A stretch of DNA of 64,000 nucleotides, from NCBI GenBank assembly GCA_958295915.1, contig OY282381.1, positions 2,378,722 to 2,442,721 of the forward strand, written 5' to 3'. The position numbers and the translations under genes are program-made. Of the stretch, positions 1 through 8,612 are shown in pieces (position 1 is the stretch's first letter; each line of letters starts with the position of its first letter). The stretch comes from an uncultured Caldilineaceae bacterium (GTDB taxonomy: Bacteria > Chloroflexota > Anaerolineae > Caldilineales > Caldilineaceae). A model generated the notes under the pieces. That model searched no databases. It saw nothing but the letters and a program-made list of their open reading frames with translations, and was not told where the DNA came from.

Positions 1-2
1 CG

Positions 3-776
3 TTGCAACGACATTCATATATCAACTACCCATCGTTCGTCGAGAATACGTTTCAAGACATCTATTTTACCGATGCCGAAAATCGCTGGATCGACCAGAC
101 CGTCCATAATATTGCCACAGTAACAGATTCCTATCGCCGGGCGTTGCTTTTCTTTGCTCTGGCCCAGGCCTGTATTGTCAAACGCCCCTACAACCTGTTC
201 CATCGCAAGAATCTTTATCTGCGTTTCGCCAGGGTCGAGCGGTCCTTCGGCAACAAAACCTCATGGGACAGACCTTTCGCAGAATGGTTTCGGATTTTTG
301 TTGACGAAGCAAATCAGGCGGTCTTTCAGGGCGCCGGTCGTTGCCGGGCCATGTGTGGTGATGCGGTCGATTTATCGGCGGACTACGATCTCGTCTATAT
401 CGATCCACCCTATATTTCACAAAAAGGCACTGCGGTGGATTACGCCGATTTTTATCACTTTCTCGAAGGGTTGTGCAACTACGATGGATGGGAAGATCGT
501 ATCGACTGGGGATCGAAACATCGGCGATTGGCGCGTCGCGCCAGTCCCTGGACCGACAAGTCGCGAATTCACTCGGCTTTCGATGCTTGCTTCAAACACT
601 TTGCGCAGAGCAGTCTCGTCGTCTCCTATCGCAGCGACGGCATCCCCAGCATTGATGAACTTTGCTCGCTCATGACCCGATACAAGTCCAACGTGCGGGT
701 AGCGGTCTTCGGTGACTATGCCTATGTACTCTCCACAAATACACGATCGCAAGAAGTCCTGCTGATCGGCACATAA
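3..776 (+). CDS. D12-class DNA adenine N6-methyltransferase (5' partial)
   Basis: This is the 3' part of a D12-class adenine-specific DNA methyltransferase, which transfers a methyl group from S-adenosylmethionine to N6 of adenine in DNA. The frame is open to the left edge, so the SAM-binding motif expected near the N-terminus lies outside the window. The visible part carries the catalytic DPPY motif at about residues 134-137 (VYIDPPYIS), then an aromatic segment (YADFYHFLEGL) of the kind that follows DPPY in this class, and it ends at a TAA. No restriction endonuclease is visible downstream; an unknown small ORF starts 1-4 bases after the stop. Orphan methylase versus part of a restriction-modification system cannot be decided because the upstream side is cut. 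Confidence 0.85.
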   Translation: MQRHSYINYPSFVENTFQDIYFTDAENRWIDQTVHNIATVTDSYRRALLFFALAQACIVKRPYNLFHRKNLYLRFARVERSFGNKTSWDRPFAEWFRIFVDEANQAVFQGAGRCRAMCGDAVDLSADYDLVYIDPPYISQKGTAVDYADFYHFLEGLCNYDGWEDRIDWGSKHRRLARRASPWTDKSRIHSAFDACFKHFAQSSLVVSYRSDGIPSIDELCSLMTRYKSNVRVAVFGDYAYVLSTNTRSQEVLLIGT

Positions 777-777
777 G

Positions 778-1077
778 TTGATGCGATGGGATCGTCCGAT
801 GAACGAGGATTTTCTCAATGCCCTGCACGAGGAGTTTGAACACTTTGCCGCTTTACTCTTGGCACATTCACCGGCTATTTTCGCCGGAGAGAATCGACCA
901 AAAATGTCCGCACTTGACGGTAACGATCCTTTTGTTGAGTTTGATGAAGCTATGTTTGATGATTACTGGCAAAACTACTTGACAGCGGGTATGGCACGCG
1001 CAATCGATTCAGAAGTCTGCTATCGCAATTTGGACGAATATTGGCAATGGAAAGAACGCATTCCCCGTCGCAATTGA
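778..1077 (+). CDS. Small acidic protein of unknown function
   Basis: I do not recognise this 98-99 residue ORF. It starts at TTG 778 or, more likely, ATG 781, directly behind the methyltransferase stop, and its end overlaps the start of gatB by about 30 bases, so the three genes look co-transcribed. The protein is rich in Asp, Glu and aromatic residues, has no predicted membrane segment or signal peptide, and has no cysteines apart from one near the C-terminus. The position suggests a companion of the methyltransferase, but nothing in the sequence proves it. A non-coding explanation remains possible, although the tight spacing and even amino-acid composition favour a real gene. Confidence 0.5.
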   Translation: MMRWDRPMNEDFLNALHEEFEHFAALLLAHSPAIFAGENRPKMSALDGNDPFVEFDEAMFDDYWQNYLTAGMARAIDSEVCYRNLDEYWQWKERIPRRN

Positions 1078-2564
1078 CACAGGAATACAACATCGTCGTG
1101 GGCATGGAAGTCCACGCGCAGCTGCTGACGAAGACCAAGATGTTCTGTCGTTGCAGCGCCGACTATCAGGGCGCTTCGCCCAATACGCACACCTGTCCGG
1201 TCTGTCTGGGGCTGCCCGGCGCGCTGCCGGTGATCAACCGAGCTGCGGTCGAGGCGACGATCCGCACAGGGCTGGCGCTCAACTGCGAGATCGCCGAGAC
1301 GGCGGTCTTCGCACGCAAGAACTATCATTACCCAGATTTGCCGAAGGGCTATCAGATCTCCCAATACGAGCTGCCCCTCTGCCGTAACGGCTGGGTGGAG
1401 ATCGATCTGCCCGACGGCGGCGCCAAACGTATTCGCATCCACCGGGCCCATTTAGAAGAAGATACAGGCAAAAATACCCATGCGGGGATGCACACGCTGG
1501 TGGATTTGAACCGGGCAGGGATGCCCCTGTTGGAGATCGTCACCGAAGCAGACATTGCCAGCACGGAGGAGGCCTACGCATTCCTGACAAAGCTGCGCAC
1601 GATTCTGCGCTATCTGGGCGTCAACAGCGGCAATATGGAGGAGGGCGCGCTGCGCTGCGAGCCGAATATCAGCATCCGCACGGCCGAGCAGGCCGCCCGC
1701 GACGAATTCGGCACGAAAGTGGAAGTGAAGAACCTCAACAGCCTGCGAGCGGTGCGCAACGCCATTGCTTACGAAGCCGAGCGCCAGGCGGACACGCTAC
1801 AGAGCGGCGGCGTCATCGAACAGGTGAATATGGGCTGGGACGAAAACCGCCAGCGCACGGTCTTGCAACGCGCGAAGGAGAGCAGTGAGGACTACCGCTA
1901 CTTCCCAGAACCGGATCTGCCGCCATTGGTGATCAACCGGGCGTGGGTGGAGGAGATCGCGCGCGCGTTGCCAGAGCTGCCGGATGCCAAAGAGCGCCGC
2001 TATCGGCATGAGTGGGCCCTGCGGCCGATAGATGCCAGGACCATTACCGGCGAGAAGCGAGTGGCCGACTATTTCGAGGCCGCTGTGGCCGCCTACGGGC
2101 TGGAGAATGGCAAACCCCAGCGTATGGCCAATTGGATCACCGATGAGCTGTTCCGCCTGCTCTATGCAGATGGAGAGGGCCAGGACTTGCGCCAGATTAC
2201 AGACACACAGGTGCAACCGGACCAGTTGGCTGCGCTGGCGCAAATGGTGGATACCAGGAGCATTACCGCCAACACGGGCAAAAAGGTGCTGGAGTCGATG
2301 TATAGGAGCGGAGACGATCCCCAAGCGATTGTCGAACGGGAGGGGCTGGCGATGGTCAGCAGTACGTCCGTCATCGACGCGGCAGTGCAGGCGGCCTTCG
2401 ACAACAACCCGGACGAGTTGACCCGTTACCGGAACGGAGAGAAGAAACTGTTCGGCTTCTTTATGGGTCAGATGATGCGGGCGACCAAAGGCAAGGTGGA
2501 TCCGCAGGCCGCTCGTCAACGGCTGCAGGAGATGCTGGATAGCGGCAATTCGATTAGGAATTAG
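1047..2564 (+). CDS. gatB: Aspartyl/glutamyl-tRNA(Asn/Gln) amidotransferase subunit B
   Basis: GatB is the tRNA-binding and kinase subunit of the GatCAB amidotransferase, which converts Glu-tRNA(Gln) and Asp-tRNA(Asn) to the amide forms in the cytoplasm. The N-terminus has the family signature [16 protein letters not shown], followed by the conserved [13 protein letters not shown] segment and [10 protein letters not shown]. The C-terminus has the helical YqeY-like tail. At about 505 residues the length is normal. ATG 1047 is the likely start (TTG 1041 is in frame). asnS is also present at 16.2-17.5 kb, so here GatCAB is probably needed mainly for Gln-tRNA. The last codons (Asn-Ser-Ile-Arg-Asn-stop) lie inside a dispersed AT-rich repeat (family D), so the repeat seems to have supplied the stop codon. 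Confidence 0.97.
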   Translation: MERTHSPSQLTQEYNIVVGMEVHAQLLTKTKMFCRCSADYQGASPNTHTCPVCLGLPGALPVINRAAVEATIRTGLALNCEIAETAVFARKNYHYPDLPKGYQISQYELPLCRNGWVEIDLPDGGAKRIRIHRAHLEEDTGKNTHAGMHTLVDLNRAGMPLLEIVTEADIASTEEAYAFLTKLRTILRYLGVNSGNMEEGALRCEPNISIRTAEQAARDEFGTKVEVKNLNSLRAVRNAIAYEAERQADTLQSGGVIEQVNMGWDENRQRTVLQRAKESSEDYRYFPEPDLPPLVINRAWVEEIARALPELPDAKERRYRHEWALRPIDARTITGEKRVADYFEAAVAAYGLENGKPQRMANWITDELFRLLYADGEGQDLRQITDTQVQPDQLAALAQMVDTRSITANTGKKVLESMYRSGDDPQAIVEREGLAMVSSTSVIDAAVQAAFDNNPDELTRYRNGEKKLFGFFMGQMMRATKGKVDPQAARQRLQEMLDSGNSIRN

Positions 2565-2580
2565 ATAATTCGTCATTCCT
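2549..2580. repeat. Family D AT-rich repeat (gatB 3' end)
   Basis: The segment reads TTCGATTAGGAATTAGATAA followed by TTCGTCATTCC. It belongs to the same family as the copies near 30.83, 34.75 and 57.29 kb, built on GAATTAGGAATTACGAATT-like palindromic units. This copy contributes the last sense codons and the TAG stop of gatB. Confidence 0.6.
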
Positions 2581-2679
2581 TTGCGTTTCCGCGTCATCGC
2601 GGCATGGCGTTTCTTTTTCTCTGCCAGAATCCATCTATACCAGCGGCACATCTACAACCATCCCAAAGAATCAGATATC

Positions 2680-3720
2680 ATGTCTCTCACTCTTACCCAC
2701 ATTGCGCCTTTTTCGAGCAAAGGCGCGTTAAACGCTGTCAACCAACGATCCGAGGCGCGCCTGCATCGACAATGCGGTCCTCAAACGGCAGCGGAACGGG
2801 GCATTGCCGCGCTGGAACTGCGCTGGGACGCTGTGACGCTTTTCCGCTACATCTACGAACCGGATATGCCCCAGTCTGAGTCGCCCAAACCGTATTTCCA
2901 CCCTATCCGCACCCTGGCCGGCGATCTGATCACCAACTACCGCCCGCATGACCATCTGTGGCACAAAGGCATTCAGATGACGATCGCCCATTTGGATGAT
3001 CAGAACTTTTGGGGAGGGGGCAGCTACCGTCACGGGCAGGGATATGTGCAGCTTTCGAACAACGGCAGCCAACGCCATGACAGCTGGGAATCTATCGAAG
3101 TCGATGACAACAGCTTCTCGGCCAGGCAAAAGCTTTCGTGGATCACGCAAGCCGGTGAACACTGGATCGACGAGACCCGGTGCATTGCTGTGGACGCGCT
3201 CGACCCAGACGCGGGCTATTGGGCGCTGGACTTCAGTACTGCTCTGCGCAATGTGAAAGACGTTGCGCCGCGCCTTTCTCGAGCAGAGGCGCATTCAACA
3301 CTTCACATCGGCTCGCCGACGACGGAGGGCCGTCCGCTGGCCGGCTATGGGGGGCTATTCTGGCGAGGGCCCCGCTCCTTCGATCAGGGCAAAGTCATCA
3401 CAGCCGCTGGCCATGAGGGGCCGGCAGCCATGGGCCAGCCGGCGGCCTGGCTGGCCTACACAGGCCACCACGACGGCAGCGGCAACACGTCGACCCTTGC
3501 TTTTCTGGATCACCCTTCGAATCTGCGCTATCCCAACAAATGGTTCGTGCGTCAGACACCTTACGCTTGCGCCAGCTTTGCCTTTATGTTCGATGAAGTG
3601 TACGCACTTCAGGCCGGCGACACCCTTACTCTGCGCTATCGGATCGTCATCGCCAGTGGCGGATGGAATGCGGAGCGGATCGAACCTCTGGCCGCGGCCT
3701 GGCAGGCATCGGGAGGATAA
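2680..3720 (+). CDS. DUF6807 / PmoA-like family protein
   Basis: The protein resembles the DUF6807 (PmoA-like) family, often found near sugar-catabolic genes in Chloroflexota, Actinobacteria and Planctomycetes. Its biochemical role is not settled. Supporting segments are FHPIRTLAGDLITNYRPHDHLWHKG near residues 70-95, GYGGLFWRGPRSF, and LAFLDHPSNLRYPNKWFVR in the C-terminal half. ATG 2680 was chosen because the upstream in-frame extension has no family similarity. The 346-residue product contains two in-frame copies of palindrome family A: bases 2704-2726 (residues about 9-16) and 3270-3292 (residues about 197-205, between FSTALRNVKDV and LHIGSPTTEGRP). Both interrupt the protein without breaking the frame. 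Confidence 0.8.
   Translation: MSLTLTHIAPFSSKGALNAVNQRSEARLHRQCGPQTAAERGIAALELRWDAVTLFRYIYEPDMPQSESPKPYFHPIRTLAGDLITNYRPHDHLWHKGIQMTIAHLDDQNFWGGGSYRHGQGYVQLSNNGSQRHDSWESIEVDDNSFSARQKLSWITQAGEHWIDETRCIAVDALDPDAGYWALDFSTALRNVKDVAPRLSRAEAHSTLHIGSPTTEGRPLAGYGGLFWRGPRSFDQGKVITAAGHEGPAAMGQPAAWLAYTGHHDGSGNTSTLAFLDHPSNLRYPNKWFVRQTPYACASFAFMFDEVYALQAGDTLTLRYRIVIASGGWNAERIEPLAAAWQASGG
2704..2726. repeat. Family A palindrome, in frame in DUF6807 gene (copy 1)
   Basis: A 23-base hairpin with arms GCGCCTTT and AAAGGCGC and loop TTCGAGC. It is read in frame as APFSSKGA near the N-terminus of the DUF6807-like protein. Confidence 0.85.
3270..3292. repeat. Family A palindrome, in frame in DUF6807 gene (copy 2)
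   Basis: A 23-base family A copy (GCGCCTTT, CTCGAGC, AGAGGCGC) followed by ATTCAACA. It is read in a different frame from copy 1 (RLSRAEAHS) within the same gene. Confidence 0.85.
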
Positions 3721-3721
3721 G

Positions 3722-4342
3722 TCAGATCAACAACGCTCCTTCGTGTCGCAGCAGCCACTCCTTGCGCCACAACCCACCACCGTAGCCAATCAGTTGTCCG
3801 CTGCTGCCGACGATGCGGTGGCAGGGCACGACAATCGCAACCGGATTTCGACCGTTGGCGGCGCCCACTGCCCGCACCGCTTTGGGGTTGCCAATGGAGT
3901 CGGCGATCGTCTGATAACTGGCTGTCTCGCCATACTCGACGCTGAGAAGGCGCTGCCAGACCCGACGCTGAAACACGGTACCGTCCAGAGCCAGAGGCAG
4001 ATCGAATCGGCGCAATTCGCCGGCGAAATACGCGGCCAACTGGCGCTGCACTTCCTCGAGAAGCGGATGCGCGCCCGACATTGTCGTTGTCCCCGCTGGG
4101 CGCGCACGCTCCTGGTTGGGGGGCTGTGGCACACCTGGCACACCTGACGGCAACGGTTTGTCGAACCGCTCTACGCCGGCCTCACAAGGTATGGTGGTCT
4201 GATCTGTTGGCTGCGCCTTAATGCGCCTCTTTCGAGCAAAGGCGCATTGAACGCTAAAATCGAGTCTGTTCACCGCCTCTGCAGTGGCGCAGATTTCGAT
4301 CAGGCCGATGGGCGAGTCGTAGTGGGCGATAGATAAACGCAT
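3722..4342 (-). CDS. ogt: Methylated-DNA--protein-cysteine S-methyltransferase
   Basis: This repair protein transfers alkyl groups from O6-alkylguanine to its own cysteine in a suicide reaction. The C-terminal half is typical: FQRRVWQRL, the helix-turn-helix region ETASYQTIADSIGNPKAVRAVG, AANGRNP, the active-site motif PCHR (IVVPCHRIVG) and GYGGGLWRKEWLL. At 206 residues it is longer than the roughly 160-175 usual for the family. The surplus lies between the N-terminal strand (YDSPIGLIEICATAEAVNRLDF) and the HPLLEEVQRQLAAYF helix, and includes a family A palindrome at 4223-4245 plus about 40 further unrelated residues. The gene is tail-to-tail with the DUF6807 gene, with one base between the stops. 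Confidence 0.93.
   Translation of the reverse strand: MRLSIAHYDSPIGLIEICATAEAVNRLDFSVQCAFARKRRIKAQPTDQTTIPCEAGVERFDKPLPSGVPGVPQPPNQERARPAGTTTMSGAHPLLEEVQRQLAAYFAGELRRFDLPLALDGTVFQRRVWQRLLSVEYGETASYQTIADSIGNPKAVRAVGAANGRNPVAIVVPCHRIVGSSGQLIGYGGGLWRKEWLLRHEGALLI
4223..4245. repeat. Family A palindrome, in frame in MGMT gene
   Basis: A 23-base copy with arms GCGCCTCT and AAAGGCGC and loop TTCGAGC, flanked by AAT and ATTGAACG. It is read on the minus strand as part of CAFARKRRIK in the extended N-terminal region of the alkyltransferase. Confidence 0.85.
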
Positions 4343-4370
4343 CTGTGTTGGAGTGAACCGTCTTGATCCT

Positions 4371-5585
4371 CTAGCGCCGCGCCTGTTTGCTGCGCAGCTT
4401 GCGCGTGGCGGTCAGAGTCAGACCTTGTTCTTGCAGAAACTCCTGGAAGAGTCGATAAAACCGCTGGCGGTCCTTCTGCTGGATGACAGCCGTGACGTCT
4501 GCCGCCTCCAATGCGTAGGGATAGCCACCACCGACAACCGCCTCGGCCAGGACGAGTTCGACCACTTCATCCACCCGTTCGGATTCCAGCAGCCAGCGTG
4601 GCATCTCCAGCCGGGCCGGCGCGCGCTCCATACTGAGCCGCGCCAGGCAGAAACAGACCTGCTTGTAGAAATCCGCTCGACCCTGATTGCTCAGGCGGTC
4701 CGGGCGCGCGCATACCCAAAATGGGCTGCGGTCCCCCCAATTGGGCAGGATTGTTCCCAACAGGTCCGCATCGTTGACCTGTGTCGGCGCCGGCAGACCA
4801 TGCAGAGTTGTCAGAAGTGTTACGAAGTCTCGGCTGTAGGTATTGTCCACAAAGCCGACCAGAGGCGTCTGCGTGCGCTCGGAGCAAGCCAGCAGAGCCT
4901 GCATAGCGTTGATATAGCCGTGTTCACGACCAGGGCGAAGCTGCCCGGCAAAGGAGATAATCAGCGAACCATCGAGAAAACAGACCGGCCTCTGGGCAAA
5001 TGGCCGCCCGGCATAGGCCTGCATAAATTCACACAGTTTGGCGCATTCCAGAATGAAACGCTCCTGATTCACCCGCCAGTCGGGGAAGATCCCATCGCCG
5101 TCACTCCCATCGGACCCCATCAGTTCGTCCGGGGCCAACACTTCAAAGGCGATATCCTTTTCATATGCGCGCGCGCTGGTTTCCGTGATCTCCTGATGCT
5201 CATTCAAGAACCAGCCGATCTGCACCGCGCCCACTGGGTAGGAGTAGTCTGTGGTTGGAATAATCTGGCTGCCGTCCACAGCCAGCACAGGCCGCCTGTA
5301 GAGCGTCTCCAATGCCCAGTGACGGGCCTGTTCGCGGTTTTGCCAGCGCGTCCCCAATGCGAAACGCAGATCATCTGCCCGGTCGAACTCCGCCGTGGGC
5401 AGCGCGCCGGGCCAGGGATTGTCGATGTCGTTGAGCTTATCATTCAGAGAAACGAATGATTCAGCCTTCAGTTCATTCAACAGCCGGCCAAAAAGCGTCT
5501 GCTCTTCCTGGCGGACACTTGCGTACAGGGAGAACATCTCTCGCTTGCGTTCCAACGCTTCTACGACGCGACTTCGCACAAACAT
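4371..5585 (-). CDS. nurA: NurA-domain nuclease
   Basis: NurA enzymes are 5'-3' DNA exonucleases and single-strand endonucleases. In archaea they work with the HerA helicase in double-strand-break end processing. Supporting segments are VLAVDGSQI near residue 100 and VCFLDGSLI near residue 205, which look like the family's acidic metal-binding strands, followed by QALLACSERTQTPLVGFVDNTYSRDFV. At 404 residues the length fits the bacterial members. HerA is not visible nearby, unlike many NurA loci. The gene is convergent-side neighbour to ogt (28 bases from it) and may share its transcript, giving a small DNA-repair pair. Assignment rests on motif recognition; the nuclease subclass is uncertain. 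Confidence 0.8.
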   Translation of the reverse strand: MFVRSRVVEALERKREMFSLYASVRQEEQTLFGRLLNELKAESFVSLNDKLNDIDNPWPGALPTAEFDRADDLRFALGTRWQNREQARHWALETLYRRPVLAVDGSQIIPTTDYSYPVGAVQIGWFLNEHQEITETSARAYEKDIAFEVLAPDELMGSDGSDGDGIFPDWRVNQERFILECAKLCEFMQAYAGRPFAQRPVCFLDGSLIISFAGQLRPGREHGYINAMQALLACSERTQTPLVGFVDNTYSRDFVTLLTTLHGLPAPTQVNDADLLGTILPNWGDRSPFWVCARPDRLSNQGRADFYKQVCFCLARLSMERAPARLEMPRWLLESERVDEVVELVLAEAVVGGGYPYALEAADVTAVIQQKDRQRFYRLFQEFLQEQGLTLTATRKLRSKQARR

Positions 5586-5619
5586 TCAGGCTCTCCTTAC
5601 ACTGCACAGTGGCTAGTAG

Positions 5620-5640
5620 GGGCAACCCTTATGGTTGCCC
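5620..5640. repeat. Hairpin of the GGGCAACC type (family F)
   Basis: Perfect arms GGGCAACC and GGTTGCCC with a CTTAT loop, preceded by AGTAG. Related AGTAGGGGC-type sequence occurs near 59.50 kb. It lies in the divergent intergenic space 5586-5765, which otherwise shows only AT-rich sequence. Confidence 0.5.
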
Positions 5641-5765
5641 AGAGAGGCCCGCCTCTACCAACAGTTACTGACCACTGGTTACTGATCACTCGTAAGTATT
5701 ATAGCACATCCGTACACATATACGCTCCCATGTTGCCCTGCGCATTCCAACCTATGTTATACTGA

Positions 5766-7622
5766 ATGACGTTTTCGTATCAGCTGCAGTCGTCGCTTTT
5801 CATTTCTGCAATGCTTTCTCGTTGCCCCTGGTATCTCCGGGTACCCATAAACGCAAAGGGCTCTCTGGCTTTGCCTGAAAAGAGCTGTTCAGGGATTCGA
5901 TGGCTGGGTCGCAAGAACCCTTCCGCTTACAGAGCGTCTCTTTCGAGCAGAGGCGCATTCAACACCTACAGTTGGCGCTCCACCCCGGCCCGTTTGGCCA
6001 CCGCTCTGTCCCCCAGGGACAATGCGCTCTCGCCGGTTGCGCGTCTACTCGCTGCGCCAACCAGATTTTGGCCTGGATACGGCACAGTGGGAATCAGCTT
6101 CCTGTTATTGGGGCTTCTGTTGACCGCCTGTGGTAGGCAGATCGGACGTGTGCCTGAGGAGCAGACTGCTGATGATTATTCATTATCGGCGATGAAGCAA
6201 TCTGTCTTGGAAAAGGGAGAGGCGCTGCCGGATTTCGACACGATGCCGCATTATGACATCGAGTTTACCCTCAGCGACGATTTGGCCGTTCTCGAAGGAT
6301 CCGCCCAAATCCGTGTCCCAAACACCAGCCCAGACCCCTGGACGCACCTGATCTTTCGTCTCTATCCAGTGTTAGACCACTACGGCGGCAGGATCAGCAT
6401 TCAGAGCGCAGGGGTCGAGGGCAAGGCGGCGCCTTTTTTCTATTTGGAACAGAACACAGCTGTGCGGGTGGAGCTGCCGCGGGCGCTCCTGAGCGGGCAG
6501 ACAACAACCCTCTACCTGAGCTGGCGATTGGACATCCCCCAGTGGGGCGCGGATACGGTCGCGGCCTATCGTCTATTCGGCCACAGTCAGGGGATTGTGA
6601 GCCTGCCGCTTTTTTACCCCTCGCTGGGTGTCTACCGGCCGGGGCCGACTGCGACCAGTGGTCGCTGGTGGCTGGAGCGGGGCACAAGTCGCGGGGATGC
6701 GGCGTTCAACTACGCCTCTCATTTTGTTGTCACCGGCATAATTCCCATCGATCAAATGCCTGTGACCAGCGGCACACTGATCGCGTCCACAGCTGTCAAT
6801 GAGCGACAAGCCCGCCATGTTTGGGTGACTGGGCCGTCACGCGAGTTTCTTCTCCACATGAGCAATCGTTTCCAATTCGACAGCCTGGACGCATACGGCA
6901 CTCGCGTCACCAGCTACTGGTTGCCGGGGCATGAAGAGGCCGGGCGGGCTGTTCTACAATATACAGCCGCCGCTCTGCGGGTATACAGTGATTGGTTTGG
7001 GCCCTATCCATTCACGGATCTGCGGGTAGCGGCCGCGCCGATCAGCTTCCGCGGGATGGAATATCCTCAGGCGTTTCTATTGGGCGTACAGTTGTATGAC
7101 CGTTACCGGGGTCAGCTGGAAATACGCGCCGTGCACGAAGTGGCCCACCAGTGGTGGTATCAGATCGTCCACAATGATCCAGTCAACCAACCGTGGATCG
7201 ATGAAGGGTTGGCCGAATACTCAAGCCGCATCTACAATGAAGCGATTCGCGGCATGACGTCAGCCGACAGTCTGGAGTCCGGCCGCTGGCAGACGGTCGT
7301 GGATGGATTGGTCAGCCGCAACGAGGACGCGTCGCTCAATCAGCCGGTGATGGCTTTTGCAGACGCCATCCAATATGAGGGCATCGTCTACGCAAAGGGC
7401 GCTCTCTTTTTCTCCGCGATCCGCCGCAGTCTGGGCGATCGCGCATTCAAACAGTTTCTGCGTGACTATCTGGCGAGCAATCAATACAAAATTGTAACGT
7501 CTCAAGATCTGCTGACGGAGTTGCGCCGGGTCAACCCGCAGGTAGCCGACACGTTATATGAGGAATGGATTGGGCCGCTATCGAGTAGAACGATGGTTGG
7601 CGCGACACCTCAGGCCAGATGA
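5766..7622 (+). CDS. M1-family metallopeptidase, lipoprotein
   Basis: A zinc metallopeptidase of the M1 (aminopeptidase N-like) family. The zinc motif HEVAH is at residues 457-461, with the third ligand Glu480 in WIDEG, giving the HExxH-x18-E spacing. The exopeptidase-like substrate segment GMEYPQ lies upstream. A hydrophobic stretch ends in LLTAC, a lipobox, so the mature enzyme is probably anchored outside the membrane by lipid. The 618-residue frame begins at ATG 5766, but ATG 5811 or GTG 6087, just before the hydrophobic segment, may be the true start. The roughly 100 residues before the signal look non-native and include a family A palindrome (5934-5956) read as ASLSSRGAFN. Confidence 0.88.
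   Translation: MTFSYQLQSSLFISAMLSRCPWYLRVPINAKGSLALPEKSCSGIRWLGRKNPSAYRASLSSRGAFNTYSWRSTPARLATALSPRDNALSPVARLLAAPTRFWPGYGTVGISFLLLGLLLTACGRQIGRVPEEQTADDYSLSAMKQSVLEKGEALPDFDTMPHYDIEFTLSDDLAVLEGSAQIRVPNTSPDPWTHLIFRLYPVLDHYGGRISIQSAGVEGKAAPFFYLEQNTAVRVELPRALLSGQTTTLYLSWRLDIPQWGADTVAAYRLFGHSQGIVSLPLFYPSLGVYRPGPTATSGRWWLERGTSRGDAAFNYASHFVVTGIIPIDQMPVTSGTLIASTAVNERQARHVWVTGPSREFLLHMSNRFQFDSLDAYGTRVTSYWLPGHEEAGRAVLQYTAAALRVYSDWFGPYPFTDLRVAAAPISFRGMEYPQAFLLGVQLYDRYRGQLEIRAVHEVAHQWWYQIVHNDPVNQPWIDEGLAEYSSRIYNEAIRGMTSADSLESGRWQTVVDGLVSRNEDASLNQPVMAFADAIQYEGIVYAKGALFFSAIRRSLGDRAFKQFLRDYLASNQYKIVTSQDLLTELRRVNPQVADTLYEEWIGPLSSRTMVGATPQAR
5934..5956. repeat. Family A palindrome near M1 peptidase N-terminus
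   Basis: A 23-base copy (GCGTCTCT, TTCGAGC, AGAGGCGC) followed by ATTCAACACC. One arm base is changed. It is in frame with the M1 peptidase ORF upstream of its signal sequence, so it is translated only if the upstream start codons are used. Confidence 0.8.
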
Positions 7623-7703
7623 TCAAATCTCTCCGGCCCAACCGTCGTTTCCCGTCGCCGCACACATCTACGGATGAACCAACGTCCGCGCACGAATACG
7701 AAA

Positions 7704-8081
7704 ATGACACATATTCTTTGGATCAGCATCGGCGCAGTGCTGGGCGCAAATGCTCGGTACTTCATCAGCCTGTGGCTCGGAGGAAAATTGGGGGTGGATT
7801 TTCCCTATGGCACGCTGGTCGTCAATGCCTCCGGCAGTCTGATTCTCGGATTTCTAGTTGCCGCCGGCGCCCACTATTTCATCCTGTCGCCTCAGTTACG
7901 GTTGATGATGATGGTGGGCTTCCTTGGCTCTTTCACGACATTTTCCACCTTCGCCGTCGAAAGCATCGGTTTCTGGCAGAACGAACGCGGCTGGGCCGGT
8001 CTTGCCAATATTTTTGCCAATAACGGCATCAGCCTCCTATTCGCCGCTCTCGGCATTCTGTTGGCCCGCCAGTTGCGATAG
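7704..8081 (+). CDS. crcB: Fluoride ion channel FluC/CrcB
   Basis: A 125-residue four-helix membrane protein that exports toxic fluoride as a dual-topology dimer. The family motifs are all visible: GANARYFISL near the N-terminus, FPYGTLVVNASGS in the second helix, and GFLGSFTTFSTFAVE, which holds the Phe-box and central Na+ site region. ATG 7704 gives the normal N-terminus; ATG 7674 is in frame but adds residues atypical for the family. The gene starts about 80 bases after the M1 peptidase stop and could be co-transcribed with it. I see no fluoride riboswitch upstream. Confidence 0.95.
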   Translation: MTHILWISIGAVLGANARYFISLWLGGKLGVDFPYGTLVVNASGSLILGFLVAAGAHYFILSPQLRLMMMVGFLGSFTTFSTFAVESIGFWQNERGWAGLANIFANNGISLLFAALGILLARQLR

Positions 8082-8083
8082 GA

Positions 8084-8112
8084 TTGACACGGTGCGCATC
8101 CCCCTCTATACT
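8084..8112 (+). promoter_or_regulatory. Strong sigma-70-type promoter
   Basis: A perfect TTGACA (8084-8089), a 17-base spacer and TATACT (8107-8112). It lies just behind crcB and points at the alpha-L-fucosidase remnant and the Gfo/Idh gene. It probably belonged to the lost fucosidase gene and may now drive the downstream module. Confidence 0.7.
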
Positions 8113-8147
8113 GCCACTGGGAGCGATTCGGGGAGGGTGACACGACC

Positions 8148-8443
8148 GTAGAAGTCGGGCATTTGTCCGAGCGCAAAAATCAGCCTTTCACCGCCCAAGA
8201 TGCGCGCTTCACGCAAAAGGCAACTTCCTCTATGCCGTCATTTTGGGTTGGCCCGGTGTTGAGGCGACCATCACTTCCCTGGGCAGCGATGAGCCTCTTG
8301 ACTGGAAGCAAGACGAGAACGCTCTGATCATCAGCGCGCCCAAGCAACGCCCGTGCGATCACGCCTATACGTTTACGATTGGACTGCGCGCACGGTCAGC
8401 GCTATCGCTCGCGGCCATGGCCGCGAAAATCACGCCGGCATGA
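8148..8443 (+). pseudogene. Alpha-L-fucosidase (GH29) C-terminal remnant
   Basis: Only the last part of a GH29 alpha-L-fucosidase-like gene remains. One frame reads VEVGHLSERKNQPFTAQDAR, then FTQK; the next frame continues as LYAVILGWPG, then EATITSLGSDEPLDWKQDE and PCDHAYTFTI, which is how family members end. The frame changes near 8218-8222, where one base seems lost in the AAAAGGCAAC stretch. The catalytic N-terminal domain is missing entirely. There is no start codon with a ribosome binding site. The fragment lies between a consensus promoter and the Gfo/Idh gene, which suggests an internal deletion of a once complete fucoside-degrading gene. Confidence 0.75.
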
Positions 8444-8612
8444 CGACGGCGGCGCTCGGTCCGGCGCTGGGGTTATACTGTCGAGGAGAAATCGCCCACC
8501 CCAATTGAGGAGATGGGTCATCCCGGCCAGGACTCTTTCCTTATCAGATTCGTCGCTGAAGCATCCGACGCGCTGGGCGCGAAGGGATGGCGACATTAGC
8601 GAGGCAAGACAG

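Noticed and set aside
4353..5459. 368-codon ORF on the plus strand opposite the NurA gene
   Set aside because: The minus-strand product has NurA motifs, while the plus-strand frame shows none.
7623..7703. Fluoride riboswitch upstream of crcB
   Set aside because: The short space between the M1 peptidase stop and the crcB start does not contain the conserved fluoride-aptamer segments.
8379..8612. N-terminal extension of the Gfo/Idh protein
   Set aside because: The residues before the Rossmann start have no similarity, overlap the fucosidase remnant, and a normal ATG lies at 8613.
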